The translations under genes and the position numbers were made by a program. 64,000 bases of DNA from Streptococcus suis (GTDB lineage Bacteria > Bacillota > Bacilli > Lactobacillales > Streptococcaceae), in NCBI GenBank assembly GCA_029593505.1, contig JAKTNI010000003.1, forward strand, positions 1 to 64,000, in the 5' to 3' direction. How positions within the stretch are numbered: position 1 is the first letter of the stretch; every line of letters begins with the position of its first letter. The notes below the pieces were generated by a model, which searched no databases, was not told the DNA's origin, and was given only the letters and a program-made list of their open reading frames with translations. Shown one piece after another: positions 8,468-20,300 of this stretch.

Positions 8468-10255
8468 TCATAAACGTGTATTTATTGAACCATTATGTAT
8501 CGCATGGTGACAATCCCGACAGGTCACTAGCGTTTTTCGACGTCTTGCTGACATGACTTCTTTCCACTTTGGAACTAATTTCCCATTGTGTTTGTTCAAG
8601 TCTGCTAATTTTCTGATATGATGTACCTCTATGTTCTCCTCACTTCCACATAGCTCACACTTATTTGCGAGTAATCGCTTGATAAGCTCTGTTCGACCAC
8701 CATAAACTTGATACGGAGCATCTTCTATTACAGTTTTCTTTTTATAAGAAAGTGAAATGCCACCCCACGTTGCAACTAGAGGAGGTTTATCTTCTCGAGG
8801 CACAACTACCTGTAAACACGGCACAGTTCGGCCATTCGTGCTAGTTGTGGTAGTCTTATATTTAGCTAACATTTTATTAATGGATGACTTATGTTTAAAT
8901 GCTAATGTTTTAAGGAGTGATGTTTCCATATACCAATAGACTTTTGAGAACCATGACAAATTTTGTGCCAATATATAATATTGAACCAGCCCTCTATATT
9001 CTTGTTGGTAAGTTTGAACGATACTAAAGTCATCATCCTGCAATAAGTTATTACGATGAATAGCTTTACCATTTTTCATGTATTGGCGGCATTTGCTTTC
9101 AATAACTGATGCAGGTACAAATAATGCGATAACACCATTGGCACTCCGTCTCCCTTTGTTATCAATATAATCATTGACACGTTGTGCTTTTATCTCATAT
9201 CCCAGAAATTTAGCTGATTCTCCAGTCGCATGGGTAATCAAAGTCTTTTCTTGAGAAAGTTCCAAAGATAACTTAGTATTTAAAAAGTCTCCAATTTGCT
9301 TCTTTATAGCCTTTGCCTCAGCTTTTGAACCTGTAAAGCCTAGAATAAAGTCATCCGCATACCGAACATATCTTAATCTCCGATAGCTGGTATCATAAGT
9401 ATCAACTGAAGGGAGATTTCTTCTCTCAACAATTAACTGATGAGCTTTTTTATAATCTCCTTTATCCTGATAGCATTTAATTCTTCTACTCAAACGATTA
9501 TAGGCTGAGTTTGCTTTCTGCTTTTTACCTCTTGTATATTGAGGTATCAGTTCTTCACCGACCCACTTATCAAATTGATGTAAATAGATATTAGCTAATA
9601 AAGGACTAATAACTCCACCTTGCGGTGTTCCACTAATAGTCTTGTGAAACTTCCAATCATCAAGATATCCTGCCTCAAGCATATTTTTGATAAGCCTAAT
9701 AAACCGACCATCCTGAATTTGTCTAGACAACATAGTGATTAATACATCGTGGTCAATCGTGTCAAAATAACTAGAGATATCTCCTTCTATGAACCAACGT
9801 GTCCCTTTCCAAGTCTGAATTTCTTGTAAAGCTGTATGACACCCTCTTTTTGGTCTAAAACCATGAGAATGTTCACTAAATTGTGGCTCATAATAGGCTT
9901 CTAATATCATGCGAATCACTTCCTGAAGAAGTTTATCACTCCATACTGGTATTCCCAAAGGACGGTGTTTTCCATTCTTTTTAGGAATGTACTCTCTCCT
10001 AGCTGGTCTCCAGTAATAGGTTTCTCGTCTTAATTGTTCAATAATCCTATCTATTTTTTGAATAGACATACCATCAATCGTTTCCTCTGTAACACCCTTT
10101 GTCATTGCTCCGTTATTCGGGTATAACTTTGCATAGGCTATTAGATACAATTCACGATTAAATAGTAATTTATAAACCCTTTCAAGTGGTTTATCTTGTT
10201 TTCCACGTTCATGAATGACTGTTAAAATAGTTTTGGCTGTACGCATCTCACGCAC
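8468..10255 (-). CDS. ltrA: Group II intron reverse transcriptase/maturase with HNH endonuclease
   Basis: 595-aa intron-encoded protein that helps the intron fold and splice and copies it into new DNA sites. Reverse transcriptase blocks include the substrate loop (RPLGIPVWSDK), FDTIDH and the active site RYADDF at about residues 300-305; the maturase X region follows. The C-terminus is an HNH endonuclease with zinc-type cysteines (CELCGS, VHHIRKLADL, CRDCHHAIHNG), so the intron should be able to retrohome into double-stranded DNA. The GTG at 10255 has AAAGGATTAG in front; an ATG three codons later (10246) is an alternative start. No disabling mutation is visible. Confidence 0.93.
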   Translation of the reverse strand: MREMRTAKTILTVIHERGKQDKPLERVYKLLFNRELYLIAYAKLYPNNGAMTKGVTEETIDGMSIQKIDRIIEQLRRETYYWRPARREYIPKKNGKHRPLGIPVWSDKLLQEVIRMILEAYYEPQFSEHSHGFRPKRGCHTALQEIQTWKGTRWFIEGDISSYFDTIDHDVLITMLSRQIQDGRFIRLIKNMLEAGYLDDWKFHKTISGTPQGGVISPLLANIYLHQFDKWVGEELIPQYTRGKKQKANSAYNRLSRRIKCYQDKGDYKKAHQLIVERRNLPSVDTYDTSYRRLRYVRYADDFILGFTGSKAEAKAIKKQIGDFLNTKLSLELSQEKTLITHATGESAKFLGYEIKAQRVNDYIDNKGRRSANGVIALFVPASVIESKCRQYMKNGKAIHRNNLLQDDDFSIVQTYQQEYRGLVQYYILAQNLSWFSKVYWYMETSLLKTLAFKHKSSINKMLAKYKTTTTSTNGRTVPCLQVVVPREDKPPLVATWGGISLSYKKKTVIEDAPYQVYGGRTELIKRLLANKCELCGSEENIEVHHIRKLADLNKHNGKLVPKWKEVMSARRRKTLVTCRDCHHAIHNGSINTRL

Positions 10256-10755
10256 CTAATCCTTTCTAACTAATCGAAATTACCTGTCACCCTTCGCCAT
10301 GTACAAGGTTTTCCCTTGCTCAAACTACTACGGTGACTCCGTTACCATAAGGGTCTCCCCTCTTAGGCAATCCTGCTATTCGTTAAAAATGTACGTTCTA
10401 GTAACCCTTAGGTTCCTCACTCATTCCTTTATTCATACTTATCGTATGCTCTTTTACTGTAGAAAGTTATTCGTCCAAAATCACAACAACGAATATACAG
10501 TAACATCGGTCTCAGTTACTTTCCGATGGGCGATGCTTTGCACCTAGTCAGAATTGATGTTCAAGCAGTTTAGCCTTAACCATAGGTTACGGAACTTGCG
10601 GCACATCAAAGCGTTGTAACTCACTCCTTATCCGCTTTACTAACATGCTATTGTCCCCTTTGGGTTTCCCCGCTAGGTTAGTTAGTTGTTCCTATTATTT
10701 ACTTTCAATAATATCCCTCTGCGAGGGAGATACATTTTTACGCTTAACAGCGCAC

Positions 10756-13700
10756 AATTTTTAGCATGTTGTCCTTACTTGGGTCAACCTGACCTGACTT
10801 AATTGCCTCAGACCGTTCTACCAACTCTTCCAAATAGAGTTTCTGATTCTCGGTCAACTCACTCTCAACGGGAATAATCCGTGCCTCTGGCACAGGCAAA
10901 TCAAGCATATCTGAGGTTTGAATATCAGCCGTCTCACGGTACATTCTCATCAACTCAGGTAGGTTGACAAACTTCTTAAACCGTTTCTTAGGCTGGTACT
11001 TGTCTCCAGTTGGGGCAAGTTCCATAGAGTTCTCAATCAAGCCAAAGGTACCGACCCAAGAATCAAAATGCGAGACCTGGTAACGGTCTAAAACATCAGG
11101 CTGAACGTAGGACATCATGGTGTAGAGCTCACTAATAGAGTTTGACACAGGGGTCCCCGTCGCAAAGATAATGTTTCTGTTGTCATGTTCAGACTGGATA
11201 TGGCGAACCTTCATCTCCATATCAATGTTCTTCTTGGCGGTGATATTGGTAATACCAGCCACATTTCCCAATCCCGTCACAGGACGGATATTTTTGAAAT
11301 GATGGGCTTCATCCACAAAGAGGCAGTCAATCCCCAAATTCTCAAAATCAATAAAGGTATCCTGATCAATCTTTTGGAGTTTTTCAAGCCGTTCCTCTAG
11401 GCCTTTAATAGCTCGTTCTGATTCTTTAACAGTGTAGCTGTTCTCACTAGAGCTATAAATCTCTCTCAGTTCATCCAGCTTGTCGATGATAAAGGCCACT
11501 TGACTTTCCCTACTCATGGGAATTTTTTCAAATTGACTATCACCGATAACAATAGCGTCATAGTCACCCGTAATAATCCGTGAGACAAACTGTTTCCTCT
11601 TGGCTTTGGCAAAGTCTTTTTTCGTGGTCACAAAGACCTTCTTGGTAGGGAAGAACTTGAGAATCTCCTGCCCAAACTGAGCAGTCAAACTAGACGGAAC
11701 TACATAAAGTGGCTTATGAACCATACCCAATTCCTTGAGCTTAAAACCAGCCCCAAGCATGGTCAAGGTCTTTCCTGACCCCACCTCATGGGCTAAAAGT
11801 GCCCGTTTCTCCTCCACAATCCGTTGAATGGCATGGCGTTGGTGCGGTCTGAGGTCAATGTTCTTGGCCAGCCCATCAATGGTTAGGTTAGTCCCATCAT
11901 AGGCCTTAGAGACGGTCCGATTAAAAAGGTTATTGTAGGCATTTTCAATCCTAACTTGAGCCTCACTTGATCCTTCCACATATTTCTTGAAAAGCTCCTG
12001 TAAGTCGGCTTCTTTTGACCGTAAGAGGGCTGTCTTTTCAACATCGGTCACATACTTTTGTTTCCCATCTTCTACAATAGCCTTAGTAATGGTTGGCTGA
12101 TTGGAGTTCAGTAAGTTCTCAAAGATTTTCCGACCATTATTATATCTGGAACCTGAAACACCCAAGGCTTCTTCTTTGGCGGTTACATAAAACTTGAGGA
12201 ACTGATTTTGAAGATGGAATGAACCGTCCACCTGACTTTCGTTAATGACTTCAAACAAGCGATTATCATCAAATGACAACTCCTTACCTAAAAATGTTTC
12301 AAAGGCAAATTGACCATAGACTTCTTGTGGAATCCAACGTGAACCTATCCGATAGGCAATATCAGCCAGACCAATTCTCTGTGGTCGAACAGCCTCTAAG
12401 AGGTCTTGATAATGACGCCAATCAGTCCAAGGGTTCTCTTGCTTGGCCAAGAGGTCAACTTGGTCTAGCTTATCAACAATATCCCCTGATAAAAATTCCT
12501 GCCGTGAAACATAAAGACGATTTCCCCTGAGAGCCTCATCAGGTGCCAAAAGGATTAACTCGCCCAACTCCTCAATCAGTTCTTCCTCTGACTTATCAGG
12601 ATAAAGACTAAGCATAAATGGAAAATCAACACCACGACCTTCCGCCAAACTGGCATTGAGGGCGTCTTGAGCAGTTGTTACCTTTGATAGCACTTTCTCT
12701 GGTCTAACCAGGGCTTTTTCAAAGGCCAATGACTTTTTATACTTGACCTTTTTATCGACTGGATCGATGTACTCATCTTCTAAACTGGCTAGAAGAGAAT
12801 ATTTATCATCACTATCAAAGAGGTTACGATTAACGCTGGCGTTGAGATAGCCATGCTTTTTAACAAAGCGGTCATAGAGATGGTTAAGGTCCGCCAAGAG
12901 TAAAGCAAACTCCTGCTGGTCATAGTTATAATCTCGTTGCAGGTCAATCATGGCCTGATAGGTGTCTCTAATATCGACCATGCCCTTAATGCGAGCTACT
13001 TCCTTTTCAGATAAGGGTCCCTCGTAAAAGACTGTTTTCTTATACAATCCCTTATAGCGACCAGTCTTACTTGCTTCAGGAGACAAATAAACATCGATCG
13101 CCTCATCATCACTTAAATTCATGGCTAGAAAACGCTCAACCGTCGCTGGAGAGTGTTTAGAATCAAAGGCTTCAAAAGTCCCATTTTGATGAACATAATA
13201 GCTAATCTCTTCCGTCTTTGACCCCACACGAATCCCATCACGGTCACGGTAATAAATGGTATCACCGACATAGCCAAAGCTATACAAGTCTAAAGTCTCT
13301 GCTATGGTTGCTGGGACAGACTGATCAACGACCTTTTCTGCCAAGACCTGGGGATTAATGAAGACATCTGGCTTAATGGTCGGTGCTGACACCTGTTCAA
13401 AAGCCTGCCGAATAGCTGGCAACAACTCCTCAGGGTCTCCTTTAACTGTCAGGGTTCCCCCATTGAAATTCCTCACGGCATAGGTCCCCAAGACCTGTGA
13501 ATTATAGCTCCCATCAAAATAGGGGTTTAACCAAATACGGTCGTCCTGACCAAAGCGGACAGCTCCAGAAAAGGCCAAGTCATCTAGTTGATAATCCTTG
13601 TCTAAAGCCTTTTGAAAAAAGAGAATATCAGACGTCACGTTGGTCCCAGCGATAGCCTTAAAAGCAGTATCCGGTAAACGAACACCTCCAAGGAATGTTG

Positions 13701-16650
13701 TTGTGTCTTTTATATCTTGTAGAACATTATCGACACGTTTATCCATCGTCCCGATTGAGGAAATCACCACCACTTGTCCCCCATCATGAACCACATCAAG
13801 AGACTTCTTGATAAAGTAATCGTGGATCATATAAGGCTTGTCATAGCGATTATCCGCTATCCGAAAATTGCCAAAAGGGATATTAGACATGACCAAATCA
13901 AAACTATCGGGTTGGAAGGGCACTTCCTCAAACCCTTGGACAAAAATACGAGCATTGGGGTGGAGTTGTTTGGCAATGGCCCCTGTGATTCCATCAAGCT
14001 CTACCCCATAGAGCTCACTTTTCTCTTTGAGATGAGGAGGCATGGCCGCAAAGAAATTCCCCGTTCCCATTGACGGGTCCAAGACACGACCTCCAGAAAA
14101 GCCATCGGCCTCAAGTTTTTCCCACATGGCCCTAATAATAGCTGGGTCGGTGTAGTAAGCCGTTAAAGAGCTCTGCTTCATGTCCGAATACTCCTTATCA
14201 GAAACCAGTTCTCGGAGCTGGTCTCGTTCAGCGGCATAGGTTGAATTATACTCATCAAAGAAACTATTGGCTAGGCCACCCCAGCCCACATATTTGGCCA
14301 AAACCTCTTGTTCTTCAAAACTAGCCTGGCGACCATGTTTCTCTAAGTCTTTTACCAGGGCAATGGCTGCCAGGTTCGCCTCAATCTTTGCCCGCGTTCC
14401 TTTGGGATAAAAGGCGGTCAAATCGTCTGGAAAGACAAAGTCATCAGCTGGCTCAAGACTAGCTGGCTTTGGCTCTTGGTCAACCACAACAGGCTCGTCT
14501 TGAGCAGGATTTTGATTCAAGGAAGCTTCTGTGACCTCATCATACCCTTGGTCTAACACAGGCTCAACTTTCTCCTCAACCTCTTGTTCTGAAAGAGATT
14601 CCGTTGAATTATCATCTAGGAATGAAAAAAGGTCTAATTCATCAGGATTGCCCGTTTGGGCTATCTCAGCTTCCACGCTAATAGATGAGACATTTTCTGA
14701 CCGATAAACCAGCTGGCTCTTTTCCAATGCATCAAGCGATCCGACATAAAATACAGGACTGTGTCGGACATCATCATCGGGTAAAGCAGCTAACTCAACC
14801 CTAATCCGACCCTGGTCTTCCCAAATCCCTGCGACCTCAAAGAGGTGACTGCCATAATGAGCTAAACTCCCCAAAGGGTAGATTCTATGAACCTGTTCCT
14901 TGAGTTCTGATAGGCTATCATCAAGGGTAGTTTCCTGTTCTTTAGCCTGAATAACAGGCTGGGGTTCTTCAGGGTGATAGGGCACGACCCGACCTTCTAA
15001 ATCGCTCATGGAACTAACATATAATACAGGATTGAGTTCAAGGTACCCACGAGCATCATTGATAAGCTCCAGCCTAACCTGATTGTCCTCCTTATCGACG
15101 GCAATAACCTTAAAAACCGTATCGTTATAGGTGACAAGACTACCAAGTGGGTAAACTGCCTGGGCTTGCTCAAAAAATTCTTGCGACCTCCTATCAGTCT
15201 CAACTGCCCTAATCTGTGCATTCGCTTCTTCCAAAAGGATTTTCGCTTCCTTATCAGGATTAGTTTCTCTCAAAACTTCATAAGTCTTGAAAATCTCTGA
15301 GCTCAACTCATTGCTCATTACCAGCCTAGCTAAAAATAAGAGGTCATCATGGGATAAGTCGCTCTCAATAAAGTCAGACGCTCGCTCAAGTGGCAAACCT
15401 TCCGATAAGAGGTCAACAGTCATGGCCAAGCTGGTCATTTTAGCCTGGGGATACTTACCTAAAAAAGCCAGTTGCTTCTGTGTCAGGTGAAACCGTCCAG
15501 CAGCGTCAAGGAGAATGTCCTTATTCTCATCTGAGAACTCTTCATAGGGTACTCCTGCCTCTGCTACAATCATGGCATTCTGAAGCAACAGCTCTCGACT
15601 TAACACAACCATTTCTGCGGTCTCAGAGGCCGTTAATTTCCGTGACAAGTCCCCTGGGGCTCCATTGGCCTCAAAGTAAGTCAAAATCTTATCTCCCTCA
15701 TAGACCGGGGTTAACTCTTTCTCTGTATCAAACTCACCCAATCGAAAACGAGGGAGGGTCATCTCCTGCCGTAATTTATCGTAATGGCTAAGAATGGTAA
15801 ATTGTTGTTCCAACGGAAGGTCATAGTAAGATGTCTTATGCTTGCTTCGCCCAAATCCTAACTCATATTGGGAAACCAGGTCCGTCCCTGCATAAGCAAA
15901 AACATCATCTCCCACAGTTTCAAAGCTAATCGCTAGGTCTTTCTCCTTGAGACGTTTCAACTCAGCTTTTTGTTGGTCAAAATGAGCGATAATATCAGCT
16001 TTAATGGCTAAATTAAGGTTGCCATAAGCAGGCAAATGCTCTATCAGAAAACTGCTCTTATCAAAGCGAGCAACAGGTTCATTGTAAACCGCCATAATGC
16101 CAGCCTCATCTTCTTCAAACATCAATCTTGGCTCAATGACCTGCGGAGGTTCATAGTAAAGGATAAACTGGTCTAGGTCTTTGGCAATTCTTGCGGCCAA
16201 GTTATTAGCTACCTTAGAAACATTGATGAGGTTCACCTGGTCAACTTCAGCTAACAAGCTCGCCAAAGACACTCCCTGATAAGTCCCATAAGAATCCAAG
16301 AGTTGAAAGCGAACCGCTAGGTTATAGGTAGCCACATCAACGACCCAATCTTTTTCCATTGAACTCAGTTGTGGTAGCTTGTTTAGGCCAGCTTGGGCAA
16401 ATTGTTTGGTATAGGATTGTAAACCATCAAAAGACTGTTCCTCCTGAGATAAAAATGCTAGTATCTCTGCTGAGACATCAAAGGGCTCTCCAAAGAGTTC
16501 TACTTGCCCTTCTTTCTCGATAAAGAGTTCTAACAATTCCTGCCAAGTCGTTTCAAAATGGTGGGATTGAAACCGAAGAAAAGCCTCTTTGATGGCCAAA
16601 TCCTGTCTCTGGTGATTCCGTAAACGGTCACTAATGTGTTGGGTGTTCAT
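10756..16650 (-). CDS. Large N6-adenine methylase-SNF2 helicase of the ICE, 5' exon
   Basis: First exon, 1965 codons, of a protein of about 2,424 aa after splicing with 6981-8360. The N-terminal 800 residues are ICE-specific; two related segments near residues 495-650 (YPLGSLVTY and YPLGSLAHY) look like a small duplicated domain. A methyltransferase domain follows at about 760-1100 with the AdoMet loop DPSMGTGNF (about 855) and the catalytic-type motif SNIPFG (about 921). The first helicase half has Walker A HEVGSGKT (about 1620), DEAH (about 1778) and TGTPVSN (about 1833). Such giant proteins are conserved in this ICE family; proposed roles are DNA remodelling and protection from restriction during transfer, unproven. 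It starts at ATG 16650 after AAGGAGG. In the unspliced mRNA the exon would run into the intron and stop after three extra codons (VRC). Confidence 0.9.
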
Positions 16651-16672
16651 GAATACCTCCTTATTCTAAAAA

Positions 16673-16693
16673 GGACTGAGAAAATCTCAGTCC
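16673..16693 (-). terminator. Terminator-like hairpin directly before the helicase gene
   Basis: On the minus strand GGACTGAG pairs with CTCAGTCC around ATTTT and is followed by five T, then AATAAGGAGG and the helicase start at 16650. It sits between two genes of one operon. Confidence 0.65.
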
Positions 16694-16701
16694 CTATGGT
16701 C

Positions 16702-17385
16702 TTATAGTGCTAATGAAAAATCGGGCTGAGGTGCTTGTTTCGGAACTAAATCAGCCAGATAGGCCTCTAAAAACTGTGCCTTAGAATCCAATCTATTCTG
16801 TCTGATGGCAAGTTGTACCAAATCATCAAAGTAGTCCGTGCTATCCTTTGGCAATTGATTCAAAATCAAATCATCAAGGGTTTCAAGGATATAAAGGTCA
16901 TAACTCCCTAGATTCCAAGACTGTGGTGAAACAAGCTCCCGAGAGGTTTGGCCATCAAGGACATCTTGGATAAACTCATTTCCTTCTCCAAATCCATAGA
17001 GCTTTTCAAACAAGTTAGCCAAATCATCTTTAATAATCTCCTCATGCCGTTCAATCTCTTGTACCAACTGCTCATCGAGAAGACCAATATTGTCCTCAGC
17101 CATGTAATAATAATACAAGTCATTCAGAAGGCTATCGCTGGTGATTTGGTGCTCAACCGCAAACAGAGCCTTAACATAGGTCTCGTGACTCTGCTTCATA
17201 AAAGCCTGCATCACTTGCCTCATCTCATCAACCGTGGCTTGGCGACCTGATAAGATTTCCACCAAGTCAGCTTGACCATCACCATCTGAATCAGGGTTCA
17301 ATGGATTAGTGCCAAGAGCCATTTCTTGAGCATCTGTCAGACCATCCAGGTCACTATCTTGAGTATAAATGGTTTGTCTAGGCAT
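16702..17385 (-). CDS. ICE protein with thrombospondin type-3-like calcium repeats
   Basis: 227-aa protein. Residues about 8-45 hold two DxDxDG calcium-binding loops (DSDLDGLTDAQE and DSDGDGQADLVE) of the thrombospondin type-3/dockerin-like kind. The remaining 180 residues are acidic and helical, with no known domain. There is no signal peptide or membrane helix, which is odd because such loops are usually found outside the cell. The ATG at 17385 overlaps the end of the adhesin gene by 8 bp and follows GAGG, so it is translated with the adhesin. It may assist the adhesin or the helicase that follows; this is position-based inference. Confidence 0.8.
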   Translation of the reverse strand: MPRQTIYTQDSDLDGLTDAQEMALGTNPLNPDSDGDGQADLVEILSGRQATVDEMRQVMQAFMKQSHETYVKALFAVEHQITSDSLLNDLYYYYMAEDNIGLLDEQLVQEIERHEEIIKDDLANLFEKLYGFGEGNEFIQDVLDGQTSRELVSPQSWNLGSYDLYILETLDDLILNQLPKDSTDYFDDLVQLAIRQNRLDSKAQFLEAYLADLVPKQAPQPDFSLAL

Positions 17386-20300
17386 GTTCCGCCTCACTTT
17401 CTAACTGATTTTTCTTGCGGGAAAGCCCATAAGCTAAGCCAAGCATAAGGCCACCACCAACCAAGCTCAACAAGGAAGAGGCTTCACCAGTTTCTGGTAA
17501 ACGTGGCCCTGGCACGTGAGGAGTTGGTGGCGTTTGTACTGGTGGGGTAGGAACATCCTGTTTAGGTGGTGTCACACTTGGTGGTTCAACTGGTTCAGGT
17601 GTTGTGGTTCGGACGGTATTGGAGCTAATCGTCACACCATTGACCGTATGCACAAAGGTGTTTTCTACCTCACCTGCCGCAATCCGTTTCACCTGAAGGT
17701 AAACATCCGCTTGGAAAGTGGATTGGTCTGAAATAGAGGTCAAGAACCCTTGGTCAAAATGAATGGCAACCTGACCAGACTTGGTATCAACCGTTTGAAG
17801 TGTGTGTCGTGTCACTTCGGTTCCAGCTTTTAGGATAGTTCCATCTGTCAAGGTCACATCGACTGTCACAAAAGCCTTATAGACCCCATCATACTGGTCA
17901 TGAGCTTCATCATAGTCATCTGAAAAACTGTAATCCGTCAGAGCCGTTGCTCGATCAGCTGGAATAAGGGCACCTGTTAAGCGGTAATTAAAGACCTGGC
18001 CCAAAGCAACTTCCTTGCCGTCAAGGCTCTGGTCTTTATTGGTCAAATCAATAACCACATCTTTTTTAGGGTCAAGTTTAGGCACGTTATTGACCACCGT
18101 CTCGGTCACATAGGCTAGGCCGAAATCGAGTTGATAGGCGGTATTGGTGTACTCACCACCTGCCTTGTGGAAATCAGCCTTAATGGTCATGGGATTGGTC
18201 ACCACAATAGTCAGACCGTTCTTGACATAGGTCTCATAAAAGCTAGCTGGATCATCTGCCGCAAAGACTTGGATAGCACCCTTAGGCTTAAAGCCTTTTG
18301 AAGCCATGGCCTCCTGAACTGCTTGTGGGGCTTCGGTAAGAGAGGCATAAGCCGTAACCGTCAAGCCCTTGACAAGCTCACCGTTACTATCAACCATCTG
18401 AATACCTTCCAGGTTCAAATCCAACGCTTCCTCTGGATAGTCGTCCACCATGTAAAAGCCCTTGGCAATTTGGTCTTTGGTGACGGCCATGCCGTTGTAG
18501 GCACTATAATCCATGACAACCTTATAGTAGTTGACCGTTCCTGGAAGGACAGACTTGCCATCAATGGTGACCCCTTTATCATTGGTGTTAGACTTTTTCG
18601 GAGTGACAATCGGGATAAAGTTGGAGACTTCCTCCGTCTCATAAGCCTGGCCAAAATCAACCTGGTAAGCCTTGTTGGTATAGGTCTGACCTGAATTGTA
18701 AAGACTGGATTTGACCGTCATCGGGTCAATAATCGTCAAGGATTGACCAGTCCTGACATAGGTGTCATAGAAGACTTGGTTATCTTTGGGACGAAAGACT
18801 TGGAAAGCACCAGTCGGCCGAATCTGTTTAGCAGACAAGGCCAGTCGCAACGCTTCGGGGGCTTGGTCAAGACTAGAGTAAGTCTCAACCAAGAGATCTG
18901 AAACAACCTTGCCTGATGTCGTTATCACTTGAACAGCTGAGGTATCAATATCTAGAGCTTCTTCGGGATAATCGTCCACAAAGTAAAACCCTTTGGCGAT
19001 TGCCTCCTTGGTCGCTTCAATGCCCTTGTACTGGTCCAAATCCCAAGACAGGGTGTAGAAATTGGTTGAACCAACCAACATGGCTTGACCGTTAATATCG
19101 ACCTTATCTGCGTTCAGATTTTTCTTAACAGGCTCAGGGGTAACCAAGGTATTGGTCACTTCCTTAGTCGCATACCCGTTGCCAAAATCAATCTGATAGG
19201 CTTTGTTGGTGTAGGAAAGTTTCTTACCGGTCAGGTCCGCTCGAACGGTCATCGGACTGGTCACCAGAAGACTTGTACCAGCTTGGACATAAGTGTCATA
19301 AAAGGCTTGATTATCCACTGGGACAATGACTTGAAAGGCCCCTTTAGGGCTAATCTTGGCATGGGCCAGCTGGTCTTGAAGGGACTGCGGGGCTTGTGAA
19401 ATATCGGTATAGGTGCTTGCAGCAAAGCCAGTCAAGACCTGACCCGTCAAATCCGTCACCACTACTGCCTTGTCATCCGTTATGAGGGCTTCTTCAGGGA
19501 AGTCGTCCAACAGGAAGAACCCCTTAGCAATCGTCTCCTGAGAAGACTTGTCTCCCTTGTATTGGTCCAAGTCCCAAGTTAATGTATAGTGATTGACCGT
19601 GCCAGCTAGAACAACCTTGTCATTGATGATGACCCCATCACTATTCTTGTTTTCCTTGTCAGGTCGGATCAGCGTGGTTGTCGTCCCATCACCCGGTGTT
19701 GATACCGTAACGGGATTTGAGGTCACGGTATAGGCTGTAGGTGTCCCTTGGTTGATATGGAGCTTGTAGGTATTGGTATAAGTTGCACCATCATTAACCA
19801 CCGTACCATAGAGTACAGGGGCAGTCAGATGATAAGATTGAGACAAGTTCTTATTTACATCAGCCAAGAGGCTATCCTTAGCACTAAGACGAACCACATG
19901 TTTGGCCGAATCGTATGTCACCTCATAAATGCTATTATTCTTAGCAGTCAGACCCTCATCAAGGACATAGCCTCTTGGAAGATTGTCCTCAAAGACCAAA
20001 CTTGTCGTTGTCACACGATTAGGAGATAAGTCATCAACCACCAAAGGGTAGTTGACTGGTGAACTCTTAGCCACCTGGTGCTTATCAATTGATTGCTTAT
20101 CACTATTGGTCACTTCCTTATGGATCATTGGTGTTGTGGCCAGGTTGTAACCGTGATAAGCCACGGTAGGAACAGCTGGTGGTACTGGCAGTTTTTCATA
20201 AACTGGCTTAGTCGGTGGAGTTACTTTAAAAAGAGTTAACTTAGGTTGTTCTACTGGTGTCGTTGGTTTAGGGGTAAAGCTAACCTCTGGTTCTGGTGTA

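Larger units (their letters stand above)
8361..10755 (-). mobile_element. Group II intron inserted in the helicase gene
   Basis: The minus strand starts with GTGCG (the GUGYG 5' signature) right after codon ATT of exon 1. It ends ...CCCTAC before exon 2, with a clear domain V at 8419-8454 and a reverse transcriptase gene at 8468-10255. Length is 2395 nt. The 500 nt before the protein gene (10256-10755) are the folded domain I-IV RNA and hold no other gene. The intron interrupts the coding sequence between helicase motifs III and IV at phase 0. Confidence 0.9.

Noticed and set aside
10299..10547. Plus-strand frame within the first group II intron
   Set aside because: It lies in the structured domain I region of the intron RNA and is antisense to it.
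6981..16650. Two separate truncated helicase genes
   Set aside because: The halves join in frame when the group II intron at 8361-10755 is removed, so they are exons of one gene.
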